64,000 nt of DNA from Vibrio navarrensis (lineage in GTDB: Bacteria > Pseudomonadota > Gammaproteobacteria > Enterobacterales > Vibrionaceae), in NCBI RefSeq assembly GCF_000764325.1, contig NZ_JMCG01000002.1:434001-498000 (forward strand). Direction: 5' to 3'. Position 1 is the first letter of the stretch; each line of letters begins with the position of its first letter. Below the pieces are notes generated by a model. That model ran no database searches. It saw only the letters and a list, made by a program, of their open reading frames with translations, and was not told the DNA's origin. A program made the translations under genes and the position numbers. Shown in pieces: positions 8,111-17,668 of this stretch.

Positions 8111-9442
8111 ATGAAAACCAACAAGACTCTCCTCTCCACGGCGGTCGCTTTTAGCCTGCTAACTTCTATCCATCAAGCTCACGCGGCGGGCTTCCAATTA
8201 GCCGAGTACTCCGCAACTGGCTTAGGGCGTGCGTATGCTGGCGAAGCTGCGATGGCCGACAACGCAGGCGCACAGTGGCGCAATCCTGCTATGCTGACTT
8301 ACCTCAAAGGTACACAGATCTCTGTCGGTGCGATTTATGTGAATCCGAATATTGATGTAAAAGGTGAAGTTCGTCACCCAATGCTAGGCAACTCTTCAGC
8401 CAGTTCTGAAGACTTTGCACATGATGCCATCATTCCAAACCTATACATCTCTCATCGCTATAACGACCAGCTAGCTATTGGTTTTGCTCTGGGTACCAAC
8501 TACGGAATGGAGACCGAACTGAGCAAAGATTTCACGGCCTCACACTTTGGCAACGAAGCGAGTGTCATCAGCAAAGAAGCGAATTTGAATCTGGCTTACC
8601 AGCTCAATGAACAATTCAGTATTGGTGGCGGTGTTCGCTATATTGTTGCGGAAGGAAGCTTTGGTGCAACAGCGCCAGCAAAGAATGTTGTAGCATTACA
8701 TCCTGTGACCAACCAACCAATTAGTGTTCCGCAAGGTACCACATTAAAATATATGGAAGGGGACGACACTGCGTGGGGATGGCAGCTCGGCTCTGCATGG
8801 CAAATCAATCAAAGTCACCGCGTTGGCTTTACTTACAAATCTGAAGTAGAACTGAAACTCGAAGGGCACGCGGAAGGCATTGGCTTCGGCTTTGGTACAC
8901 CGCAGCTCCCTCAGTTGCGCGACAATGGCTATATGCTCCTCACTCTTCCTGCCACAGCTGAGCTCGCGAGCTTCCATCAATTAAATGAAAAACTTGCCAT
9001 GCATGCGAGCATCAATTGGACCAATTGGAGTTCGTTTGAAAAACTCGAAGCAAACTTAGATACCATCGGCACAAAAATGGTCAAAGTCGAAAACTGGGAA
9101 GACAACTATCGCTTCGCGCTGGGTGCGACTTACCAGTGGGACGCCAAGCTTGCACTACGTACGGGTGTGGCTTACGACACCTCTGCGGTGAGCGATAAAA
9201 ACCGCACTATTACCATCCCGGAAACAGATCGTACTTGGCTGAGCATCGGTGCCAGTTATTTGCTCACCGACGACTTAACCCTAGACGCGGGCTTTACTTA
9301 TATCTTCGCCAAAGATGCCAAGATCAAAGAGTCACGCGGCTATGAATCAGATGACAAAGCACAGTTAGTCGGCGGCGCTTTTGAAGGCGAAGTTTCTGGC
9401 AATGTTTGGCTCGTTGGTGTTCAGGCAAGCTACCGCTTCTAA
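8111..9442 (+). CDS. FadL-family outer-membrane transporter (copy 2)
   Basis: 443 residues from the chosen ATG, which begins a clear Sec signal peptide (MKTNKTLLSTAVAFSLL, cleavage after AHA at about 25). The mature protein opens AGFQLAEYSATGLGRAYAGEA and has the W-R-N-P motif QWRNPAM of FadL proteins; it ends in aromatic YRF. The frame extends upstream to a TTG at 8033, but that would bury the signal peptide, so 8111 is preferred. It is clearly homologous to the preceding gene but well diverged, so this is an old duplication. The distinct role of the two copies is unknown. Confidence 0.9.
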   Translation: MKTNKTLLSTAVAFSLLTSIHQAHAAGFQLAEYSATGLGRAYAGEAAMADNAGAQWRNPAMLTYLKGTQISVGAIYVNPNIDVKGEVRHPMLGNSSASSEDFAHDAIIPNLYISHRYNDQLAIGFALGTNYGMETELSKDFTASHFGNEASVISKEANLNLAYQLNEQFSIGGGVRYIVAEGSFGATAPAKNVVALHPVTNQPISVPQGTTLKYMEGDDTAWGWQLGSAWQINQSHRVGFTYKSEVELKLEGHAEGIGFGFGTPQLPQLRDNGYMLLTLPATAELASFHQLNEKLAMHASINWTNWSSFEKLEANLDTIGTKMVKVENWEDNYRFALGATYQWDAKLALRTGVAYDTSAVSDKNRTITIPETDRTWLSIGASYLLTDDLTLDAGFTYIFAKDAKIKESRGYESDDKAQLVGGAFEGEVSGNVWLVGVQASYRF

Positions 9443-9475
9443 ACTGCTCTGTTCCTTGAACAGAGTCAGATAAAC

Positions 9476-9506
9476 AAAGGGCCTTGGTATCAGCAAGGCC
9501 CTTTTT
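9476..9506. terminator. Bidirectional terminator between fadL copy 2 and mlaA
   Basis: AAAGGGCCTTG/CAAGGCCCTTT stem with a 7-base loop, five T on the plus side and a short T-rich tail on the minus side. It separates convergent genes and can serve both. Confidence 0.88.
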
Positions 9507-9510
9507 CCGT

Positions 9511-10290
9511 TTAGAAATCTTCGGCAAGATATTCATCGAGCAGATCTTCTTCTTGCTCGTCAATCTCATCCACCGTCACTTCCGCTTTAAACGCCTGGCG
9601 TTGTAGGTAGACTTCTCGCGTCAAAGCATACGGATCGGGCGACGTTTCCAACTGAGCTTCTTGAGAAACGAGCAGCGCTCGCGTTTCCATCCCTTCGAAA
9701 GCCCACTTACCTAAACTCGCCCAAAAGTTGAGATAAACTAATGGCACATAGAGACCATCCACCGTGTCTGTGACTTCTCGCACGGTATAAGGGCCATAGC
9801 CTGGGATCATCAAATAGGGGCCATTGCCAACACCATAGTGCCCTGCTGCATCACTAAAAGACTTATTGTCGTTTTTATTGATCCCTGCGGCTGACGCAAT
9901 GTCGATTAAGCCAAGCAGGCCAAAGGTTGAGTTTATCCAAAAACGGTTAAAGTGATTGACCGCTTTCTCACCGTTGCCCATTAATAGGTTGTTCACCACA
10001 CTGGATGGTTCATCCAAGTTAGAAAGGAAGTTGGCAATGCCAGAGCGAACGGGGGTTGGCGTATACTCCACATACGCTAATGAAACGGGTCTCACTAAGT
10101 AGGGATCGAGGTATTCGTAGTTCAATGTCCACATCGAGCGGTTGAACGACTCGAACGGATCACCCTCATAGCTTGTTTGGTCCAAAGTAGTTTCAGACGT
10201 TTCCCCTACACTCTCTGGTACGGATGAACAGCCAGCGAGGCTCATCAGCAGTGCCAGCAAAACCAGCAAAGATTTCCCTTGGTTTAACAT
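9511..10290 (-). CDS. mlaA: MlaA (VacJ) phospholipid-asymmetry lipoprotein
   Basis: Outer-membrane lipoprotein of the Mla system, which removes phospholipids from the outer leaflet with OmpC-type porins and passes them to MlaC. The lipobox LAGC (Cys21 from the chosen ATG) follows a hydrophobic signal. DPFESFNRSMWTLNYEYLDPYL and the YVEYTPTPVRSGIANFLSNL stretch are characteristic of the family, as is GNGPYLMIPGYGP. The frame begins 12 bases earlier at 10302, but GGAAA is better spaced for the ATG at 10290. The C-terminus is acidic. The gene stands alone between two terminators. Confidence 0.93.
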   Translation of the reverse strand: MLNQGKSLLVLLALLMSLAGCSSVPESVGETSETTLDQTSYEGDPFESFNRSMWTLNYEYLDPYLVRPVSLAYVEYTPTPVRSGIANFLSNLDEPSSVVNNLLMGNGEKAVNHFNRFWINSTFGLLGLIDIASAAGINKNDNKSFSDAAGHYGVGNGPYLMIPGYGPYTVREVTDTVDGLYVPLVYLNFWASLGKWAFEGMETRALLVSQEAQLETSPDPYALTREVYLQRQAFKAEVTVDEIDEQEEDLLDEYLAEDF

Positions 10291-10316
10291 GGTAATTTCC
10301 ATCGTGACAACGAATC

Positions 10317-10343
10317 AATATAAAGGCCAGCAATCGCTGGCCC
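10317..10343 (-). terminator. Terminator of the ccm operon
   Basis: GGGCCAGC-GATT-GCTGGCC stem read on the minus strand, followed by TTTATATT, shortly after the ccmI stop. The T tract is imperfect but the stem is GC-rich. Confidence 0.7.
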
Positions 10344-10370
10344 ATAGATTCTACGCAATAGTAAACGAGA

Positions 10371-11585
10371 TTAATATTGTTTATTAATCGTTACTGTAAC
10401 AGGTTGATTGATTGCAACAACCTCGCTTTCACCATACCAATCATGATCGCGAGTAGTGACATTGCCATCCGAGTCAAGACGAGCCCTGACCATCACTTCG
10501 CTCAAACTCGACAAATTTTGCCCTTGCATCATGCTGTTACTATCATCCAACATCACTGTACGCGGAAATGAACCAAGTGGATAACGTGCCGCAGCAACGG
10601 GCATGGGTGACCCATCGGCACGATGCACCGAGACAATCAGCACCGCATTGGGATCCGCTTGCACATTTGGCGCAAGTTCAATGGTAACAGCAACACCAGA
10701 GGCGGCTGGCGCTCCTTCACCCAAACGCTGTTTGGCACTTTCAATACTGCGAGTGAGCATCTCATAGCGGCTGTCTTCAGGGCCGATCATCTGCTGCATA
10801 ATGCTCCAGTACTTCACTGCGGCGGCAAAATCTTGACGCTCAAAAGCATCAAACGCCAGTAAAGAGAAGACTCGCAAATCAACGTAATCTTGCTGTACCA
10901 GCTCACCTAAAATAGACCGCGCATTGGCTTGATCCATTTCATCTTGTGACAACATCAGTGCTTGTGCATAACCCAGCTTGACGTCTGCGTCGTTAGGTTG
11001 GATATCGTACGCTTTTCGCATCGCATCAATCGCCGTGCCAATATCGCGGTTAGCCAACGCAATACGCCCCAACAACAGCCAGCCTGTGGAATCTTGTGGC
11101 TGGTAGTGCAAACGGGTACGCAGTGCCAGAGTCAGGTCCTGCATCTCTTCATCGCTAAGTGGCTCTGCGGTGGAAGACATCAGCTTTTTCGATAATTCCG
11201 GCAAGTTGGCACTCACTTGATGCCACGCATCCACCTCTTGGTATGCGCCAAATTTGATGTACAAGCCGTAACTGAGCACGATCGTAAGCAGTACAGAAGG
11301 GACAATTACCGCCGTGGAGGAAATGCGCGACTGCATTTTATCCGTCTGAGATGGAATATCATCGAGAAGTGACTGCTTAAGATCGGCGATCAATTCTTGT
11401 TGATCGACCACCAAACCTTCCGACGTTTCCTCTTGCAGCTCAGACAAACGGTCTTTGTAGAACTCCTTGTTCAGTTCGTCACGCAAGATGTCGTCATTGT
11501 TCTCTTTGCGCTTGATGAGCGGCAAAGCGACCATCACGCACGCTAATACACTCAGGGCAACGGTGGATAACCAAAATAGTGTCAT
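10371..11585 (-). CDS. ccmI: Cytochrome c biogenesis protein CcmI
   Basis: Apocytochrome c chaperone that presents the CxxCH-bearing substrate to the CcmFH haem ligase. It has an N-terminal transmembrane helix (about 1-20), a cytoplasmic coiled stretch rich in charged residues (NDDILRDELNKEFYKDRLSEL), a second transmembrane helix (about 95-115), then a periplasmic TPR region (WLLLGRIALANRDIGTAIDAMRKA is one repeat) and a beta-rich C-terminal domain. 404 residues fits the full two-domain CcmI of gamma-proteobacteria. It is the last gene of the ccm operon and abuts ccmH. Confidence 0.92.
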   Translation of the reverse strand: MTLFWLSTVALSVLACVMVALPLIKRKENNDDILRDELNKEFYKDRLSELQEETSEGLVVDQQELIADLKQSLLDDIPSQTDKMQSRISSTAVIVPSVLLTIVLSYGLYIKFGAYQEVDAWHQVSANLPELSKKLMSSTAEPLSDEEMQDLTLALRTRLHYQPQDSTGWLLLGRIALANRDIGTAIDAMRKAYDIQPNDADVKLGYAQALMLSQDEMDQANARSILGELVQQDYVDLRVFSLLAFDAFERQDFAAAVKYWSIMQQMIGPEDSRYEMLTRSIESAKQRLGEGAPAASGVAVTIELAPNVQADPNAVLIVSVHRADGSPMPVAAARYPLGSFPRTVMLDDSNSMMQGQNLSSLSEVMVRARLDSDGNVTTRDHDWYGESEVVAINQPVTVTINKQY

Positions 11586-12067
11586 TACTGCTTGTCTCCG
11601 TTGTTTTCATCCTGAAGTAATGCTTTTAAACGCGCTTCTTTCTCTGCATCCCATTTTTCTTGCTCAGAAGCACTGACCGCTTTGCGCTTTCGGCTGCGCA
11701 AGATAATCAGAGAAAATCCGATGAGCAAGACCGACAGCGGCCCAAGCCAGAGGATGGACGTCGCGACGGTGAGCGGCGGATTGTAGGTCACAAAATTGCC
11801 ATAGCGCGCCACCATGTAATCGATGATTTCTTGCTTGGATTTACCTTCTTTAGTCATCTCATACACTTTATGGCGCAAGTCTTGCGCTAAAGCGGCGTTC
11901 GAATCAGCGATAGTGTTGTTTTGACATTTAGGGCAGCGCAAGGTGTTACCAAGCTCTTTAAACTGCTGTTCTTGCTGCAAATTATCGAACTCGTACACTT
12001 CAATCGCGGCATAAGCAGACAAAGAGAAAGTCATAGCGGTGAATAACGCCCAAATCCACTTTTTCAT
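11585..12067 (-). CDS. ccmH: Cytochrome c maturation thioredoxin-like protein CcmH
   Basis: Membrane-anchored periplasmic protein that reduces apocytochrome c thiols for haem attachment. A signal peptide (about 1-21) precedes the LRCPKCQ motif (Cys45 and Cys48), the active site of the family, and one transmembrane helix lies near 108-127, followed by a basic and acidic tail. 160 residues is the short CcmH form, consistent with a separate ccmI; E. coli has the two fused. Stop and start codons with ccmI overlap by one base. Confidence 0.94.
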   Translation of the reverse strand: MKKWIWALFTAMTFSLSAYAAIEVYEFDNLQQEQQFKELGNTLRCPKCQNNTIADSNAALAQDLRHKVYEMTKEGKSKQEIIDYMVARYGNFVTYNPPLTVATSILWLGPLSVLLIGFSLIILRSRKRKAVSASEQEKWDAEKEARLKALLQDENNGDKQ

Positions 12068-12618
12068 TGCTTCGCCTCCTGAACTAACTGCTTGTAAAGA
12101 GGTTCAAGGGTTTCGGCCCAGTTACGCGGATTGACATCTCCAACATGGCGATAACGAATCACCCCTGCGGCGTCAATGACAAAGGTTTCAGGAGCGCCAT
12201 ATACGCCGAGATCCAAGCCCAGCATGCCGTTGCCATCAAACAAGCTGATGAGATAAGGATTGCCGAGATCGTTCAGCCATCCCACCGCTTTATTGCGGTC
12301 ATCTTTGTAGTTCATACCGATGATTTTCACCCCTTGCGAGGCGAGTTGATTAAGATACTGGTGCTCCGCGTAGCAGGTTGGACACCAAGTCGCCCAAACA
12401 TTGAGCAGTAACGGCTCACCTTTAAAGATCGCTTGATCATAAAGCTTGCCCGGCTCAACCAAATCTTCCAAACGGAACTGAGGTACTGGTTTACCAATAA
12501 GTACCGACTCCAGCTTGGTAGGATCATCGCCGTGCTGGTTTTTGACCAACTGGGTGGCAAAAGTCGCCGCGAGAATCAGAAAAATCGCCAGCGGAATAAA
12601 GAGTACTTTTTTATTCAT
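12064..12618 (-). CDS. ccmG: Thiol:disulfide interchange protein CcmG (DsbE)
   Basis: Periplasmic thioredoxin-fold reductant of the cytochrome c maturation system, reduced by DsbD. It has an N-terminal membrane anchor (about 6-24) and the thioredoxin active site WATWCPTC (Cys79, Cys82). The GVYGAPETFVID stretch supplies the cis-proline loop. 184 residues is typical. It overlaps ccmH by 4 bases and directly follows ccmF, consistent with translational coupling along the operon. Confidence 0.95.
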   Translation of the reverse strand: MNKKVLFIPLAIFLILAATFATQLVKNQHGDDPTKLESVLIGKPVPQFRLEDLVEPGKLYDQAIFKGEPLLLNVWATWCPTCYAEHQYLNQLASQGVKIIGMNYKDDRNKAVGWLNDLGNPYLISLFDGNGMLGLDLGVYGAPETFVIDAAGVIRYRHVGDVNPRNWAETLEPLYKQLVQEAKQ

Positions 12619-14601
12619 TTACGCCTCCTGCTCTTGGTTTTTCATCGGCTCTTGGGCTCCTTTCTTCTTGCGAAAACGGTAGCGCCTGTCAGAAATCGCC
12701 AAAATACCGCCAAGTGACATGATGATAGAGCCAGCCCAGATCCAACGAACAAAAGGTTTGTAGTAGATACGCACTGCCCATGAGCGGTTATCTTCCAAAC
12801 GCTCACCCATTGCAATGTATAAATCGCGCGTAATACCACGATCGATCGCCGCTTCAGTCATCATGGATTTCGCTGTGCGATAGAAGCGTTTTTCCGCATG
12901 CAAGGTGTTGATGTAATTACCATTATGACTAATTTCAAAGTCAGCGATATAGCCATCGTAGTTCGGGCCGTCTTTGTCTCTCAGACCGGAGAAGTAGAAG
13001 TCGTAGCCTTGGATTTGGAAATGCTCACCCGGTGCCAAACGTACATCTCGCTCAATGCTGAAATTTTGCACCATGGCAATGCCGATCACCGTTACCGCCA
13101 AACCGACGTGACCTAACATCATTGCCCAGTGGCTGCGCTGCAGTTTACCTACGCCTTCAACGAATGAGTGGCGATGAGTCGCGCGTTGATGCAGTTCAAA
13201 AGCGTGCATTGTGATGATCCAAATCGCCATCACCCAGCCAATGTAAGCCATGGCATCAAAGAAGTCCGCGAGTAGGTAGACACACAATGCGCCAAGACCC
13301 AGTGAAATCACCGCTGAGATCAGCATCGGTTTGTACAAAGACGATAGCTGGTCACGCTTCCAACGGATCAGTGGACCGATCCCCAGCAGGAAAGCAAACG
13401 GCATCATCAACCAAGCGAAAAGCATATTAAAGAACGGCGCGCCAATAGAGACCGAACCCAAACCCAACTGCTTATGCACTAGCGGCAGTAAGGTACCAAC
13501 CAGCACCACCACGAGAGCGGCGATGAGCATGACGTTGTTCGCCAGCAAGGCATTTTCTCGCGAAATGAGATCAAAGTTGCCGCGAACTCGCACCGATGCG
13601 CCTTTAACGGCAAACAGTAACAATGAGCCGCCGATGACAAAGACTAAGAAGCCAAGAATAAACATACCGCGCGCAGGATCAGAGGCAAAAGCGTGCACCG
13701 AGACCAGGATGCCCGAACGGACCAAGAAGGTGCCAAGCAGGCTGAGCGAAAACGCCGAAATCGCGAGCAGTACCGTCCAGGCTTTAAAAGTACCGCGTTT
13801 TTCCGTGACTGCTAACGAGTGCATGAGCGCCGTGCCTGCCAACCAAGGCATGAACGAGGCGTTTTCTACTGGATCCCAGAACCACCAGCCGCCCCAGCCA
13901 AGCTCGTAATATGCCCACCAAGAACCCAGAGCAATGCCTAAGGTCAAAAAGACCCAAGCCGCCGTTGTCCACGGACGAGACCAACGCGCCCAAGCGGTAT
14001 CCAATCGACCAGTCATCAGCGAGGCAATCGCAAACGAGAAGGCGACCGAAAAGCCGACGTAGCCCATGTAGAGCATTGGCGGATGGACGATAAGACCCGG
14101 GTCTTGCAACAGCGGGTTAAGATCGCGCCCATCAACCGGGAAGAAAGGTAGAGTGCGTAAGAATGGGTTCGATGTGACGATGATGAACAGCAAAAAGCCA
14201 ACAGAGATCATCCCCATGACGGCCAACACTCGCGCGACCGACTCTTGCGGCATACCGCGGCTAAAAGTGGCGACGGCAACGGTCCATGCGGCTTGGATCA
14301 AGACCCACAGCAGTAAAGATCCCTCGTGAGCGCCCCAAACCGCGGTGAGACGATAATACCAAGGTAACTGGCTGTTTGAGTTACTCGCGACGTATTGCAA
14401 GGTGAAATCGTTGGCATAAAAGCCATACGCAAGCGCAGCGAAGGAGAAGAGCAACATTAAGAACATCGCCCAAGAGAGAGGACGCGCGCTATTCATCAGC
14501 ATGGTGTTGTTGTTGGAAGCCCCCCACAATGGCAATACACTCAATAAAACCGCCATTGACAGAGAGAGGATCAGGGCAAAATGCCCAATTTCAGCAATCA
14601 T
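12619..14601 (-). CDS. ccmF: Haem lyase subunit CcmF
   Basis: Large integral membrane protein (660 residues, many transmembrane helices) that, with CcmH and CcmI, transfers haem from CcmE to apocytochrome c. The WWD signature is visible as [21 protein letters not shown], with further conserved segments [18 protein letters not shown] (supplying a haem-binding His) and [14 protein letters not shown] long periplasmic loop precedes the last helix. It overlaps ccmE by 4 bases. Confidence 0.96.
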   Translation of the reverse strand: MIAEIGHFALILSLSMAVLLSVLPLWGASNNNTMLMNSARPLSWAMFLMLLFSFAALAYGFYANDFTLQYVASNSNSQLPWYYRLTAVWGAHEGSLLLWVLIQAAWTVAVATFSRGMPQESVARVLAVMGMISVGFLLFIIVTSNPFLRTLPFFPVDGRDLNPLLQDPGLIVHPPMLYMGYVGFSVAFSFAIASLMTGRLDTAWARWSRPWTTAAWVFLTLGIALGSWWAYYELGWGGWWFWDPVENASFMPWLAGTALMHSLAVTEKRGTFKAWTVLLAISAFSLSLLGTFLVRSGILVSVHAFASDPARGMFILGFLVFVIGGSLLLFAVKGASVRVRGNFDLISRENALLANNVMLIAALVVVLVGTLLPLVHKQLGLGSVSIGAPFFNMLFAWLMMPFAFLLGIGPLIRWKRDQLSSLYKPMLISAVISLGLGALCVYLLADFFDAMAYIGWVMAIWIITMHAFELHQRATHRHSFVEGVGKLQRSHWAMMLGHVGLAVTVIGIAMVQNFSIERDVRLAPGEHFQIQGYDFYFSGLRDKDGPNYDGYIADFEISHNGNYINTLHAEKRFYRTAKSMMTEAAIDRGITRDLYIAMGERLEDNRSWAVRIYYKPFVRWIWAGSIIMSLGGILAISDRRYRFRKKKGAQEPMKNQEQEA

Positions 14602-15083
14602 TGACCACTCCCCTGTTTTTGCTCTGTGGTGTATTGCAGTGGTGCGTGGTTCTTTTGCATCGCCTCAGCAATTTCTGGCGGCATATACTCTTCATCGTGT
14701 TTTGCCAGCACTTCGAAAGCTTCTACTGTGGTCGCATTTTTGAGCACGCCTTGAGCCACTATGCCCTGCCCTTCACGGAACAGATCCGGAAGTATGCCTT
14801 CATATTCAATGGTCACTTTCGGTCCTACATCAGCAAGTTCGAAGCTCACTTTCAGTGATTCCGGGTCGCGACGAACCGATCCCTTCACCACCATTCCGCC
14901 AATTCGCAGCCGCTGCCCCACTTCGGGTTTGGTACCATCATCTTTGCCTTGAACGAGCTCAGTTGGCGTGTAAAACAGGTCCATATTCTGGCTAAGCGCG
15001 TACAACATCAAACCAATGGTCGCCCCAATGCCGACAAAGATGGCTAAGATAATACTCAGTCTCTTTTTACGTCTTGGATTCAT
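14598..15083 (-). CDS. ccmE: Haem chaperone CcmE
   Basis: Periplasmic haem chaperone that binds haem covalently through a histidine. One N-terminal signal-anchor (about 9-29) is followed by a beta-barrel OB fold with [20 protein letters not shown]. The haem-binding motif is [13 protein letters not shown], His129 with Tyr133 as expected. 161 residues is the usual length. It overlaps ccmD and ccmF by 4 bases each. Confidence 0.96.
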   Translation of the reverse strand: MNPRRKKRLSIILAIFVGIGATIGLMLYALSQNMDLFYTPTELVQGKDDGTKPEVGQRLRIGGMVVKGSVRRDPESLKVSFELADVGPKVTIEYEGILPDLFREGQGIVAQGVLKNATTVEAFEVLAKHDEEYMPPEIAEAMQKNHAPLQYTTEQKQGSGQ

Positions 15084-15286
15084 AGGGTGTTCTCCATATT
15101 CTTGGCGGCATCAATACGAGCTTGTCGATCAACTTTTGCTTTCACTTCATCAAGCAAAGCACCTGTGCGGCGAGCACTGCTTACGTATAAAGCCAGCATG
15201 GCAAAAAAAGTAATAGCAAATGAGCCCCACACATACGCTGCGTAGCCACCCATTGCAAAAAAATCACTCAGAGATTCAAAATACAT
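15080..15286 (-). CDS. ccmD: Haem exporter accessory protein CcmD
   Basis: Small single-pass membrane protein (68 residues) that helps release holo-CcmE from Ccm[23 protein letters not shown] matches the CcmD pattern of a Tyr- and Trp-containing helix, followed by a cytoplasmic Arg/Lys-rich amphipathic tail. Its position between ccmC and ccmE is the conserved one. Confidence 0.92.
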   Translation of the reverse strand: MYFESLSDFFAMGGYAAYVWGSFAITFFAMLALYVSSARRTGALLDEVKAKVDRQARIDAAKNMENTL

Positions 15287-15297
15287 GGCTCAATACC

Positions 15298-16041
15298 TCA
15301 CTGAGTTTTAGCCAAAGCGAGCTCTTTCACCCAAGGGCGATGACTCTCTTTACTTAATATTTCATTGCGAAAACGCACCATAGCGACCGCACCAAAGAAG
15401 AACGCAAAACCAAAAATGTTCAGAAGTAACGGCCAAAGCATTGAAGCTGATATGGACGGTTTGGCAAATTTAGTAATCGTGGCGCCTTGGTGAAGCGTAT
15501 TCCACCACTCGACTGAAAAATGAATAATCGGTAGGTTAATTACACCAACAATCGCCAATATGCCGGCGGCTTTCGCGGCGGTTTTTTGATCATCAAATGC
15601 ATGATAAAGAGCAATCACGCCTAAATAGAGAAACAGCAGGATCAACTCTGAAGTTAGGCGAGCATCCCAAACCCACCAAGTTCCCCACATGGGCTTACCC
15701 CAAACTGCGCCCGTCACTAAAGCGATAAAGGTATACACAGCGCCAATCGGAGCCATCGCCAGCGCTGCCATATCGGCGAGACGTAATTGCCATACGATGC
15801 CAATAAACGCGGCTATCGCCATCGACATGTACACCCCCATAGACCAAATGGCCGATGGGACATGGATATAAATGATACGGAAACTATCGCCCTGTTGGTA
15901 ATCTGATGGGGCAAACGCCAACCCCCAAATGCTGCCAACGAGCAACAAAATTAAGGCCAGCACAGAAAACCAAGGCAACAATTTACCACTGAGTTGGTAA
16001 GCTGCCTCTGGCTTTGCATAGGGATGGAGCCATTTCCACAT
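15298..16041 (-). CDS. ccmC: Haem exporter permease CcmC
   Basis: Six-helix membrane protein that loads haem onto CcmE. It has the WWD haem-handling motif MWGTWWVWDARLTSELIL (about 118-135) and conserved histidines, including His60 in IYIHVPSA and one in PIIHFSVEWWNTLHQ. 247 residues matches E. coli CcmC. A gap of about 107 bases separates it from ccmB, the widest in this operon. Confidence 0.96.
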   Translation of the reverse strand: MWKWLHPYAKPEAAYQLSGKLLPWFSVLALILLLVGSIWGLAFAPSDYQQGDSFRIIYIHVPSAIWSMGVYMSMAIAAFIGIVWQLRLADMAALAMAPIGAVYTFIALVTGAVWGKPMWGTWWVWDARLTSELILLFLYLGVIALYHAFDDQKTAAKAAGILAIVGVINLPIIHFSVEWWNTLHQGATITKFAKPSISASMLWPLLLNIFGFAFFFGAVAMVRFRNEILSKESHRPWVKELALAKTQ

Positions 16042-16148
16042 GTCTATTTCTCACTCTACTTCACAGGACACAAACAGCGTGTGACACACTCGCTGTGCGA
16101 TCGTTATTTTTATTAGTGTAATCTTGTTGCAAAGGTGATTTGACACAC

Positions 16149-16817
16149 CTAGTTAACGCTGACTCTCAGAGCCGCGCTTATTGCAAATGGAGTTAAGGTT
16201 GTTGCCCCCACCAGCATCGCACCCAGAATAGCCAGTTGACCGCTATAACCCATTCCTAATGCCGCAGCATCAATCGCCGAGGTAGCAAAAATCAAAATAG
16301 GGATGTACAGCGGTAGGATCAATAAGCTCAGTAGCACACCACCTTTTTGTAAGCCGACGGTTAACCCAACGCCAATCGCACCAATGAAACTGAGTGTCGG
16401 TGTGCCCACAAGCAGTGTCAACACCACCGCTAACCAGGTATTAAAATCGAGCGATAAAATAATCGCCAATACTGGACTAATCAAAATCAGTGGTAAGCCT
16501 GTCAATACCCAATGGGATATGACCTTAGAGATCACCACAAGTTGCAATGGGATCGGCATCAGCATCATCTGTTCAAGCGAGCCATCTTGAAAATCGTCGC
16601 GAAATAATCGCTCAAGCGATAACAACGCAGAGAGCAGTGCAGCGACCCACACAATGCCTGCAGCGATTCGTGCTAATAGATTGGGCTCTGGACCAATGCT
16701 TAGTGGAAATAAGGTTATCACGATGATGAAAAACCACAGTGGATTTAACACGTCAGCTTGACGTCGAAACGCTATCAGCAATTCACGGCGGATAATGGTC
16801 GTCATGGCCGAGATCAT
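16149..16817 (-). CDS. ccmB: Haem exporter ABC permease CcmB
   Basis: Membrane permease subunit of the CcmAB transporter needed to free holo-CcmE. The sequence NPLWFFIIVITLFPLSIGPEP near the N-terminus is a strong CcmB signature, and LERLFRDDFQDGSLEQMML follows. About six helices. The open frame extends to 16862, inside ccmA, but the ATG at 16817 lies one base after the ccmA stop (TGATATG) and gives the normal family start; 16805 is also possible. Confidence 0.93.
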   Translation of the reverse strand: MISAMTTIIRRELLIAFRRQADVLNPLWFFIIVITLFPLSIGPEPNLLARIAAGIVWVAALLSALLSLERLFRDDFQDGSLEQMMLMPIPLQLVVISKVISHWVLTGLPLILISPVLAIILSLDFNTWLAVVLTLLVGTPTLSFIGAIGVGLTVGLQKGGVLLSLLILPLYIPILIFATSAIDAAALGMGYSGQLAILGAMLVGATTLTPFAISAALRVSVN

Positions 16818-16818
16818 A

Positions 16819-17445
16819 TCAGTCACCCAACTTAATTTTTCTGAGTTTCGGGCTATCAGCAAACATGTCCTGATGTGTGGTCAGAATCACAATGCCACCA
16901 TTCTCGGCGTGATGCGCAAACAGCGCCTCAAGAACTTTTACCCCTTGCTTGTCTATCGCGGTGAGTGGTTCATCCAAAATCCAAAGAACTTGTTTACTCA
17001 GCCATAAACGCGCCAGTGCAACTCTTCGTTGTTGACCCGCAGACAGTTGGGCGACAGGTACATCTTCTCGACCAGCAAGCCCGACTTTCGCCAAGGCTTG
17101 GAATATCGCCTCCTGAGAGGAAGATTCTTGGTGAACAGATTGATAAAAACTGAGATTTTCAAACGCGGTCAGTTCTCTTTTTACCCCGGTCTGGTGGCCG
17201 AGGAATAAGAGATCCTGATGAAACTCATCTCTGCTTTTGTCAATTCGCTCCCCTTTCCACAGGATCTCTCCCTCTTCTTTATCACCCAGCCCTGTGACAA
17301 TGCGTAGCAAAGTGGTTTTGCCAGTGCCATTGCGCCCCTCGATCTGCACCAGCTCTCCGGGTTGAATAGAAAATGTCAAGTTCTCGAAAAGAACGCGCTC
17401 GTCGCGAATCGCAGTTAGATTTGATACTTCCAGCATAAGCTTCAT
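16819..17445 (-). CDS. ccmA: Haem exporter ABC ATPase CcmA
   Basis: ATP-binding subunit of CcmAB. Walker A is GRNGTGKTT (about 37-45), the signature is [14 protein letters not shown], Walker B is [13 protein letters not shown], and the switch His is in ILTTHQD. 208 residues, one ABC domain. It is the first gene of the ccm operon. An extended -10 element (TGCTAATAT) lies about 25 bases upstream. The second Met (codon 4) is an alternative start. Confidence 0.95.
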   Translation of the reverse strand: MKLMLEVSNLTAIRDERVLFENLTFSIQPGELVQIEGRNGTGKTTLLRIVTGLGDKEEGEILWKGERIDKSRDEFHQDLLFLGHQTGVKRELTAFENLSFYQSVHQESSSQEAIFQALAKVGLAGREDVPVAQLSAGQQRRVALARLWLSKQVLWILDEPLTAIDKQGVKVLEALFAHHAENGGIVILTTHQDMFADSPKLRKIKLGD

Positions 17446-17466
17446 AGCTACATAAAATGAGCGGGT

Positions 17467-17475
17467 ATATTAGCA
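17467..17475 (-). promoter_or_regulatory. Possible extended -10 promoter of the ccm operon
   Basis: TGCTAATAT on the minus strand is an extended -10 element close to the ccmA start. A TTGTCT lies 14 bases upstream, too near for a standard -35, which is why an extended -10 reading is preferred. No FNR dyad was found here. Confidence 0.35.
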
Positions 17476-17623
17476 CATCTGTTCCGAGACAAGACAGGAT
17501 AACAGGGCGTTCAAATTTGTAACTTCGTGAGAAATTGTTAACTGCTATCACAATTATTTAAATCTACATCTAAAGGGGGATGGAGAATGGTTGAACCTTG
17601 TACCAAGTGTTTCATGCAAAAGC

Positions 17624-17650
17624 AAAAAAAGAAGCCGAAGCTTCTTTTTT
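17624..17650. terminator. Terminator at the end of the chemotaxis operon
   Basis: Symmetric stem AAAAAAGAAGC-CGAA-GCTTCTTTTTT, able to work in both directions. On the minus strand it lies just after the DUF2802 gene, the last gene of the che transcript. Confidence 0.88.
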
Positions 17651-17668
17651 GTTTGCCTGATTTCACGT

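Noticed and set aside
17530..17560. CRP site upstream of ccmA
   Set aside because: One TGTGA half-site only; the other half does not fit.
17446..17668. Hidden small gene between ccmA and DUF2802
   Set aside because: Only a promoter-like stretch and a terminator could be supported; no ORF with a ribosome-binding site.
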